Shown: positions 42,453 through 48,436 of the stretch, in pieces
How positions within the stretch are numbered: position 1 is the stretch's first letter
How the letters are laid out: the number at the start of each line of letters is the position of its first letter
Assembly (NCBI GenBank): GCA_029838195.1
Contig: JALGVJ010000030.1
Coordinates: 1-48,436 of the forward strand
Source of the DNA: Promethearchaeota archaeon
GTDB lineage: Archaea > Asgardarchaeota > Lokiarchaeia > Sigyniarchaeales > SOKP01
Length of the DNA stretch: 48,436 nt
Reading direction: 5' to 3'
Made by a program: the position numbers and the translations under genes
Notes under the pieces: model-generated
The model's input: only the letters and a program-made list of their open reading frames with translations
Databases searched by the model: none
Told to the model about the DNA's origin: nothing

Positions 42453-44366
42453 TTAAATGAGAACTCGTGCTACATGATTTCTTTCCTCTCGAGAAAGCCC
42501 ATAAAGAGAGAAGACAATGGAATCAATTTGTTCTTGAATCGTTTCAGAAGCCTTCTTTATATCGATTTGAATCATGAGCTGTTTTACTTTCTCTTTTAAA
42601 GATTTTCCCAATTCTCTCTCTTTCTCGGTTGTTGGTACCTTAATTGGAAGAGCATGAATTTTTTCTATAAGAATACGAGGAAAAAGTCTTTTATAAGAAC
42701 CAAAAGATTTCATGAAAAAATAAGATAATAATTTCGAGTTGAGCAACCCTAAAAGGTATAAATGGTCAAAAACATCAGTCGGACTTCTTAAAATTTTCAA
42801 ATTATAAAAAGATTGAGATGTAAGAGAATAATTTGGCTCCCAAGCAGCACATATTAAATTCTTTTCTCCTAATTGTCTGATTATTATTCTATCTTTGTAA
42901 ATTTCGCGATTCTTATAATTGATTCCTTGTTTCTTGGTATTTATAAATTTATATATTGTAATTTTATACCTTTTCATTGAATACACGAATAATTCGTACT
43001 CTTCTTTTAATGAGGGGTTAGGTTGTTCTGTTATAATTTTCTCGGTTAATGTCAAATCCAGAAGCGCTCCACAATTTTTGCACTTTCGAACTTTTTTAGG
43101 GAAAGGCATATAAGTCTTACAATTATTGCAATAAATAACCTTCCCTTCTTTCGTTAATTCCACGCCCCTTGAAAGCAGTATATCGTATTTCGGCATGTTC
43201 ATGAGCTCTTTCAAACTAGGGAAAGTGGTGGATAAATAATTCAAGATCTGGATATCTTTTTGCTCTAAATCTATTAAAAAGTTATAATTCCATGTTTCAA
43301 TCAATTTTTGGGGAATCCATTTTTGTTTAACTTGCGTATCATTTTTAAGTACCACGTGAATATTATTATTTAGTCTTTTCACGTGATTGCGCTCTTTTTC
43401 TAAAATCAAAATAATATTGGAAACAATGGGATCCTCAAATTCGCTTTCCAGATATTGAATCTGCTTTATTTTGGCTTTTTCATGGATGAATTTTCTCAAG
43501 ATCTTTCGGTTTGATAAAGCTAATAATGAATCGGGTAATATAAAGCCCAAAAGACCTTTATTTTTCAATATGTTCAAACCAATTTCAATAAAAACGTGAT
43601 AATAGTCATATTGGCCCCGAATCGTTTTAAAATCCTGTTGAGTTATCAATTTTTTTTGAAAAGGTGATAAATCCCGGAAAAAAATATAGGGGGGATTTCC
43701 AATAACAACGTCATATTTATCTTGAAAATTAAAAGTAATTACATTCATATTAATAATGTTAAAAAAAGGAAACTGAATTTTGTCATATTCAATTATCAGA
43801 AATTTGAACAACTGGAATAAAAATAATTGAAAATTAATTTGGCATAAAATACAAGCAAGGGGATCTACATCAATTCCATAGATATTATTTCTTGCAATCT
43901 CCAGAAATTCAAGAACGTGCTCTAAGGATAAATCTGGAAGGTATTTTATTCTTTTCATTTTTAAAAATCTTAGCATTAAGCGGAACAGTACTTGAATGAG
44001 AAAACTCCCTGAACCACAAGAGATATCAATTATTTTCTTGTTTTCAATAAATGCATGAGGGGTATAGTTAACTGCATTTAAAATATTGGATACAATGGAA
44101 GCAGGTGTATAAAAGATTCCCTCTTTTTTTCTATAATCATTTTTAATTCGTTTCTCATGTAATTTACCAAGGATATCTTCAACGCTATTGAAATGGTTTA
44201 ACTCAGATTCATTCTTGAGATTTGAGATGAATTCCGGAAGAGATTGAATCAAATTTTTCACGTCTGCGTGATAATTACGCTCCTGCTCTTGATCTAACTT
44301 AATTTTATACCATATCAATAACTTTTTAAATAGCTCTTCTCTTGTAATATAATCAACAAAATTCAT
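42453..44366 (-). CDS. Eco57I/TaqI-type N6-adenine DNA methyltransferase with zinc ribbon
   Basis: A 637-residue type II gamma-class amino-methyltransferase. Motif X (GIFYTPASIV, about 83-92) precedes SAM-binding motif I, DISCGSGSF (about 109-117), and catalytic motif IV, NPPY (about 222-226), so it should methylate adenine N6. The C-terminal third is a target-recognition region of the TaqI type (GLLNSKLLSYFF, then SYKRLFPRIL). Inserted near residues 407-435 is a zinc ribbon with two CxxC pairs (YCNNCKTY and KCKNCGA), which sits in the recognition half. The first 80 residues are helical and show no PD-(D/E)XK nuclease site, and no nuclease gene lies next to it. It is therefore a solitary methyltransferase or the modification remnant of a type IIG enzyme. 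Regulation by methylation or host protection are the likely roles. Confidence 0.9.
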   Translation of the reverse strand: MNFVDYITREELFKKLLIWYKIKLDQEQERNYHADVKNLIQSLPEFISNLKNESELNHFNSVEDILGKLHEKRIKNDYRKKEGIFYTPASIVSNILNAVNYTPHAFIENKKIIDISCGSGSFLIQVLFRLMLRFLKMKRIKYLPDLSLEHVLEFLEIARNNIYGIDVDPLACILCQINFQLFLFQLFKFLIIEYDKIQFPFFNIINMNVITFNFQDKYDVVIGNPPYIFFRDLSPFQKKLITQQDFKTIRGQYDYYHVFIEIGLNILKNKGLLGFILPDSLLALSNRKILRKFIHEKAKIKQIQYLESEFEDPIVSNIILILEKERNHVKRLNNNIHVVLKNDTQVKQKWIPQKLIETWNYNFLIDLEQKDIQILNYLSTTFPSLKELMNMPKYDILLSRGVELTKEGKVIYCNNCKTYMPFPKKVRKCKNCGALLDLTLTEKIITEQPNPSLKEEYELFVYSMKRYKITIYKFINTKKQGINYKNREIYKDRIIIRQLGEKNLICAAWEPNYSLTSQSFYNLKILRSPTDVFDHLYLLGLLNSKLLSYFFMKSFGSYKRLFPRILIEKIHALPIKVPTTEKERELGKSLKEKVKQLMIQIDIKKASETIQEQIDSIVFSLYGLSREERNHVARVLI

Positions 44367-44646
44367 GATAGGTTCAATTATCTTAACTTTAAGGAAATTT
44401 TTTATTTAATCATGAAAATAACCATTTTTTTTATTGAAAATATATTTCTCTTTAGTTTTAATTAATTCTAATTAATATAAATGTATATTTTCACATTATC
44501 GTTGGATTTTAAAATTAATGAAAAATATTTAATATTCGAAAAATAAAGGATGTTCATGAAAAACAAAATTAAATTTTTAAACCTTTAATCCCATTAGAAT
44601 ATAGAATTTATTAATAATGAAATTCAAAACGAATTAATAACTACTC
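44367..44646. other. Divergent intergenic region with AT-rich promoter elements
   Basis: This 280-nt region lies between the methyltransferase (minus) and the first longin-like membrane gene (plus). Several AT-rich boxes (for example taatataaatgtatatt near 44475) could be TATA elements. No gene or repeat is seen. Confidence 0.4.
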
Positions 44647-45756
44647 ATGGCTCCTATATTCTATATCTTATTAGGTTTAATTCTTTTGAGTATTTTCAAA
44701 ATAGGATACGGAATCCTCTGGTATAGATCTCGAGCCCCATTTTATTTAATTATTGTTATAATTACCATTTTTTTTACTTGGGACATCCTTTTTTCCTCCT
44801 TGCTTTTTCTTTCTCATTATGGAAATTTAAAGGAAGAAACAGCCTTGTTCACATGGAGATTGGCCGTAATTACCGAATTATTCCTAACTTTCCTTGAAAA
44901 TGGAATTCTTATAATCATTTTAGATCAAAAAAAAATTGGATATTTTTCAATTTTTATTTTAAGCATCTTAATAGGGGCGATTTTAAGTTTCTTATTTACC
45001 ATGCCTGATCTGGTTTCAATTCTCATGAGAGATGATGGTTATTATTTTATTCCTTCTCTTTCTTTAAAAACAATCATAATTCTTTATCAAATAACATTAA
45101 TGGGTTTTTTCATTTATTCCCACGTTCAAAGTTGGTATAAAATGAGTAAAGAACAAGGTTCATATTTTTTCATGTTAATTACGGGATTACTACTCTTGTT
45201 GATCATTTTTTTCTCATGGTACCTTATTGCAATGAATGAAATTTTCATCTTCCTTATTTTTCTTCTATTAATTAGTAGATCCTTAAGCTCATTAATTTTA
45301 TACATGAAAAAACCTAATCCCTTCATTCATCTATCAAATCAATTAGAAAACTTAATCATCTTCCATAAATCCGGCATATTATTATTTTCTTATAATTTCG
45401 AAATGAATAAGGAACTCGAAGAATCTTTTTTAAAAGGCTCAATTTTAATTGGAATAAATCATGTATTAAATAATTTCATTGATGGGAAAAGCTCTTTAGA
45501 TTACTTGAAAATCCATGAAAAATATGCGTATTTTGATTTTGATGAGCATCACGGGTATGCGATTTTAATCATTGCTAAACTCGTAAATAATTATTTGAAA
45601 AAATTAATTAAAAAATTCATGATATTATTTACGGAACACAATAAGGAATATTTGGAAGAAATAAATTCTAACATGGGATTAATAGATGTTTCAAAATTCC
45701 ATTCTACTCAAGAACTAATCCTGGAAGTATTTAAAATTTTCATGAATCATCGCTGA
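44647..45756 (+). CDS. 7-TM protein with longin/roadblock-like cytosolic tail (paralog A)
   Basis: A 369-residue protein. Seven hydrophobic segments lie near 2-24, 31-52, 70-90, 96-116, 137-157, 174-193 and 198-218. The tail (about 235-369) begins LIIFHKSGILLFSYNF, continues with GSILIGINHVLNNF and HHGYAILIIA, and ends in helices. This strand-turn-strand-helix order is like the longin and roadblock folds that bind small GTPases; I infer the fold, not homology. Paralog B at 45947 has the same layout and shares blocks: LFLTFLENG against YLFLENG, HKSGILLFS against HRSGILLFS, and LIGINHVL against LIGLNHIL. No kinase, phosphatase or receptor signature is visible. The two are in tandem, 190 nt apart, suggesting duplication. 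The tail would face the cytosol and could recruit a GTPase to a membrane. Confidence 0.7.
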   Translation: MAPIFYILLGLILLSIFKIGYGILWYRSRAPFYLIIVIITIFFTWDILFSSLLFLSHYGNLKEETALFTWRLAVITELFLTFLENGILIIILDQKKIGYFSIFILSILIGAILSFLFTMPDLVSILMRDDGYYFIPSLSLKTIIILYQITLMGFFIYSHVQSWYKMSKEQGSYFFMLITGLLLLLIIFFSWYLIAMNEIFIFLIFLLLISRSLSSLILYMKKPNPFIHLSNQLENLIIFHKSGILLFSYNFEMNKELEESFLKGSILIGINHVLNNFIDGKSSLDYLKIHEKYAYFDFDEHHGYAILIIAKLVNNYLKKLIKKFMILFTEHNKEYLEEINSNMGLIDVSKFHSTQELILEVFKIFMNHR

Positions 45757-45875
45757 ATTTCTCGTGTTTTATTCTCTAAATGGAAGTTCGACTCCCTGGT
45801 TTAAATTTGGAATTCTTTCCTTTCCTTTTGGATGTTAAAAAATTTAAATTTTGACAAAATATTATTAATATAATT

Positions 45876-45884
45876 ATTTATAAA
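45876..45884 (+). promoter_or_regulatory. TATA-box candidate before paralog B
   Basis: ATTTATAAA lies about 65 nt before ATG 45947 in the gap between the two paralogs, which suggests that B has its own promoter. Position and motif are the only support. Confidence 0.4.
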
Positions 45885-45946
45885 TTTCGAAATCTTGAGT
45901 ATGATTTGGTTGGAAAAGCTATAAATTAATTTAAATCATTTAATTC

Positions 45947-47053
45947 ATGAATCTCGTAGCCATTATATTAATTGTGGGTAATTTTACTTCAGTTATTTTT
46001 AGTAGCTTTATTGCCTTATCCATTTTTCTTAAAAAAGAGCATTTTCCTACCTTAATTTTATTCATTTTAAACATCCTAATGGTTTTTCTCGTGGGAATCT
46101 TTTTCTCTTCTCTTTATACCCTTTCTCTTACAATATTATTTTCACCTTCCATTAATATTGCATTATGGAAATGGGCTATATTTGTTTTTTATTTGTTTTT
46201 AGAAAATGGGCTTTTCATTATATGTATCTCTCAAGAAGATTTAAAATGCTTGCTATTAAATATTTTTATCTCGGCGTTTTTTCTCAGCATGTTAATGGGA
46301 GCATTGCTTGCTCCCGATTCAATTCTAATATTGTCCAACGAGCCCCTTTTTACTTTTTATCATGCCGACTACATTCAATTTTTACTAGTCCTATATTCCT
46401 CAAGCCTGATCGCCTTATATCTTTATTTCACTTTAATTCACTATTTTCTTAGAACAAAGAATTTTCCGAAAAGAATGGTCCCGCTTACTATCTTATTTAT
46501 TATTCCCATAATCACTTACTTGATTAACGTATTATATTTTCCACCTTTTCTTATCTTGACCCATCTTTTCTTCATCTGGTTTGTAAATAGTTTTACAATG
46601 ATTATAATGTTAAGAAATCCGGAACTTTTCTTTAATATCGCTTCTAATGTATATTCCATTAATGTTTATCATAGGAGCGGGATTCTCTTGTTTTCCCATT
46701 TATTTAATAAAATCAATAAAAAATCAAAATCTACTAAATGGGGGCAAATTTTAATTGGATTGAATCACATTCTTTCTGAATTTGTCGAAAAGTCAGATAA
46801 AATCGATCTTTTAAAAACAAGAGATTTTGAAATCATTGTTAAGTATGTTGAGTCGCACGGGATCGCCATTTTAATAATCGCAGACAGGAAAAATCTTATT
46901 TTAAATAAAATTCTTGATAAATTTACTCAGGAATTTGTAAAAAAATTCGATCAAGAGCTATTAGAAATAACGGATTTAAATAAATTAATTAATCTTTCGG
47001 AATTTAAAGGAGCTGATGAGCTCGTAAAAAAACATTTTACTATTTATTTATAA
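45947..47053 (+). CDS. 7-TM protein with longin/roadblock-like cytosolic tail (paralog B)
   Basis: A 368-residue paralog of the preceding gene with the same length and order: about seven membrane segments in the first 220 residues, then a soluble tail starting SINVYHRSGILLFS. The tail continues with GQILIGLNHILSEF, IVKYVESHGIAILIIAD and a final helical part with LINLSEFKGADELV, the counterpart of LIDVSKFHSTQELI in A. The tail is better conserved between the two than the membrane part, which suggests that it carries the function. No transport or enzymatic motif is seen. A Roadblock-GTPase gene lies 9 kb away and could provide a partner. The fold assignment is an inference from the strand and helix pattern. 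The gene converges with the small helical gene at 47089. Confidence 0.7.
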   Translation: MNLVAIILIVGNFTSVIFSSFIALSIFLKKEHFPTLILFILNILMVFLVGIFFSSLYTLSLTILFSPSINIALWKWAIFVFYLFLENGLFIICISQEDLKCLLLNIFISAFFLSMLMGALLAPDSILILSNEPLFTFYHADYIQFLLVLYSSSLIALYLYFTLIHYFLRTKNFPKRMVPLTILFIIPIITYLINVLYFPPFLILTHLFFIWFVNSFTMIIMLRNPELFFNIASNVYSINVYHRSGILLFSHLFNKINKKSKSTKWGQILIGLNHILSEFVEKSDKIDLLKTRDFEIIVKYVESHGIAILIIADRKNLILNKILDKFTQEFVKKFDQELLEITDLNKLINLSEFKGADELVKKHFTIYL

Positions 47054-47088
47054 CGGGAAACTCGTTTAAAAATCCACTTGTCCATGCT

Positions 47089-47580
47089 TTATTTTTTAAG
47101 AAATTGGCGCCTTTCAATCCTTCGTTGAATATTTAACAAGATGAGATATTTAAAAATTTGGTCAATAATCTTGATTTCAAAACAATTAATTTTTTCGACG
47201 ATCTTCCCAAAATCATGAAATAAATTCATTTCATTAATTTCATTCACAATTTCCAATGCCTTTTTATCTTTAGAAATGAGGAAAGCCAAGTTTTTCAGAG
47301 TAGTGGGAATTAAACCATTTAATTGTCCATTGTTTATGCTTTCTTTTTCCAGAAGCGTAATTACATTTTCAATTTGTTGTTCAATAATGTCCCTAATGTT
47401 TTTTCCAATTTCTCCCGTATAATACTTGCCAAGAGCAGTGGAACAAATTCTATTCGCTTCTGCTTGTAAATTGATGCTGGTGAATTCTAAAACTTTCTCT
47501 AAATACTGCTGGATGCTTTCTATATTAGATTTCACAATCGCTTTGGCGTGCTTGTTTCCTCTCTCAGCAGAAATTTTCAT
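47089..47580 (-). CDS. Helical protein of unknown function
   Basis: A 163-residue, almost entirely helical protein with no membrane segment or known motif. Heptad-like spacing of Leu, Ile and Val over residues 10-100 suggests a four-helix or coiled-coil bundle. A positively charged tail (QRRIERRQFLKK) could contact nucleic acid or membrane. ATG 47580 is the first in-frame start. It converges with paralog B, the two stops lying 35 nt apart, so it is probably a separate transcript. Composition fits the surrounding DNA. I cannot assign a family. Confidence 0.55.
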   Translation of the reverse strand: MKISAERGNKHAKAIVKSNIESIQQYLEKVLEFTSINLQAEANRICSTALGKYYTGEIGKNIRDIIEQQIENVITLLEKESINNGQLNGLIPTTLKNLAFLISKDKKALEIVNEINEMNLFHDFGKIVEKINCFEIKIIDQIFKYLILLNIQRRIERRQFLKK

Positions 47581-48017
47581 AAAAATTGAATTTAAATTAT
47601 CCTTAATTGCTAATTCAACTCCCTAACTCCTTAAAAAATTACAAGTAAAATAAGTAATACTTTTCCTTAATATGAAATATAATAGAAGATTAAATATAAA
47701 TTTTAATAATCATGAAGTATTCGTTGTTCAATCTCCATCCTAAAATTAGATCATTTGATTTTCCCTATAAAAATTTATCCTTTTAGAAAAAAACTTCTAA
47801 ATTTCATATATTTCTAATTCATTTTTAATATACAATAGAAATTAGTTTAATTTTAAAGAGTTTGTTTAAAATTAATTTAATGCCTCCATGAAATAATTTT
47901 TTTGTCCAAAAAAACATATCGGTTTTAAATATATGTCTTTTACGCCCGTTTCATGTGCTACGATAATTATGAAAAAGAAGGCGATAAACTTCAGATACGT
48001 GTCTTTAAAAACATTTC
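47581..48017. other. Intergenic region without a recognised gene
   Basis: These 437 nt of very AT-rich DNA lead to a decayed transposase fragment. No convincing ORF is seen on either strand; the minus strand frame downstream of the fragment could be further decayed transposon sequence, but resembles nothing I recognise. Confidence 0.4.
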
Positions 48018-48279
48018 TTAACCCACGTGCGGATTACGAAGCAAGTGTCGTTCTAATTCTCGATCCGACATGTTTTTATTCAATTTTGCGAATAAAATTG
48101 CTTTAAATACGGCTACGGGATCGCATGGTTGCTTGCCCTTCATTCCCGGCTTCCAATCATTCAAATGGCAAGGAAAAAAAGGTTTTTGTTTTCACTCTAA
48201 CCCCATTTTCGTCCTTCATGATAAAGATTTTATCCCAGGTGAGTTGAAGTCCCTGAGATTCCAAATAAGGAGATTGCAT
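48018..48279 (-). pseudogene. Decayed transposase N-terminal fragment (InsH/DUF772-like)
   Basis: On the minus strand, an ATG at 48279 opens MQSPYLESQGLQLTWDKIF and closes at a stop after SLPFE. A second frame picks up near a seven-T run as CHLNDWKPGMKGKQPCDPVA, continues FKAILFAKLNKNMSDRELER and ends HLLRNPHVG at TAA 48018-48020. The second part follows the N-terminal pattern of IS5/IS1182-type DDE transposases (a G-R/K-P-x-x-D-P stretch, then a helix ending NMSDRELE). The catalytic DDE domain is missing. One frameshift plus truncation indicates a dead insertion-sequence remnant. An inverted repeat at 48311-48347 upstream may be its former end. Confidence 0.55.
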
Positions 48280-48310
48280 TGAAAGAGTCATGTATAAAGA
48301 GATATAATAT

Positions 48311-48347
48311 TCGTATATCATACCAAGTGATATCCGGATATATACGA
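48311..48347. repeat. Inverted repeat TCGTATAT...ATATACGA containing a perfect palindrome
   Basis: Arms 48311-48318 and 48340-48347 match over 8 bp. Inside, ATATCCGGATAT (48330-48341) is a perfect 12-bp palindrome. It lies about 30 nt before the start of the transposase fragment, so it may be part of the old element or a protein-binding site. Confidence 0.4.
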
Positions 48348-48436
48348 TTCAGGAGAATCGAGTATTACTCAGATAAAGAGAATTCATGAAGGTTTTGAGC
48401 AAAAATAAGTCATTGAGATGAACATTTCTTCTAACG

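Noticed and set aside
48070..48282. A 70-residue plus-strand frame at the right end
   Set aside because: The opposite strand carries recognisable transposase sequence, so this frame is a shadow.

Overview
The window looks like chromosomal DNA of an Asgard archaeon, most plausibly of the Lokiarchaeia type; this is an inference. The supporting signs are AT-rich DNA, TATA-like boxes upstream of several starts, T-rich 3' tracts, few Shine-Dalgarno sequences, a Roadblock/LC7 domain fused to a Rab-like small GTPase (35183-36139), and two tandem membrane proteins whose tails look like longin/roadblock domains (44647-47053). I found no rRNA, tRNA or CRISPR array.

Layout. 1-1807: the 3' part of a coiled-coil protein with a PD-(D/E)XK-like C-terminal domain, built on near-identical 33- and 21-nt DNA repeats; a small helical protein; and a short lysine-rich gene broken by a frameshift at a dnaX-like A-AAA-AAG site. 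1942-6252: three minus-strand genes, an M28 peptidase with a PKD domain, a galactokinase-like GHMP kinase and an M42 aminopeptidase. 6438-8505: a 12-TM protein overlapping a membrane-anchored endonuclease/exonuclease/phosphatase (EEP) protein, an arrangement resembling a split eukaryotic CWH43/PGAP2IP. 8888-13949: a carbohydrate block with a GPH sugar symporter, a sulfamidase-like sulfatase of Cys type and a GH3 glycosidase. 14046-20784: membrane and surface hydrolases (an alpha/beta hydrolase fused to a membrane domain, a YdjM/DUF457-like protein, a penicillin-acylase-family Ntn hydrolase and a small membrane partner). 21114-24886: an HD-domain-like protein, a small membrane protein and a class-III aminotransferase with a four-Cys insertion.

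25068-29959 on the minus strand: an anaerobic sulfatase-maturating radical SAM enzyme, which can make the formylglycine the upstream sulfatase needs, a SelB/EF-Tu-like protein with a degenerate G domain, a class II aldolase and an MFS transporter. 30149-33999: an SDR dehydrogenase, a UROD-like protein, a threonine dehydratase and a small HAD protein. 34146-38421: an unknown protein, the Roadblock-GTPase, a metallo-beta-lactamase-fold hydrolase and a SWIM zinc-finger protein. 38444-44366: a SNF2 ATPase paired with the SWIM gene, a lone hisB, and an Eco57I/TaqI-type adenine methyltransferase carrying a zinc ribbon. 44647-47053: the two 7TM plus longin-like paralogs. The right end holds a small helical protein and a decayed transposase fragment.

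Taken together, a heterotrophic, probably anaerobic archaeon appears to import and desulfate or hydrolyse sulfated sugars, degrade peptides and amino acids, and carry lineage-specific GTPase, membrane and lipid-related systems. Several predicted starts were moved from TTG or GTG codons to nearby ATG codons; this is stated for each gene.
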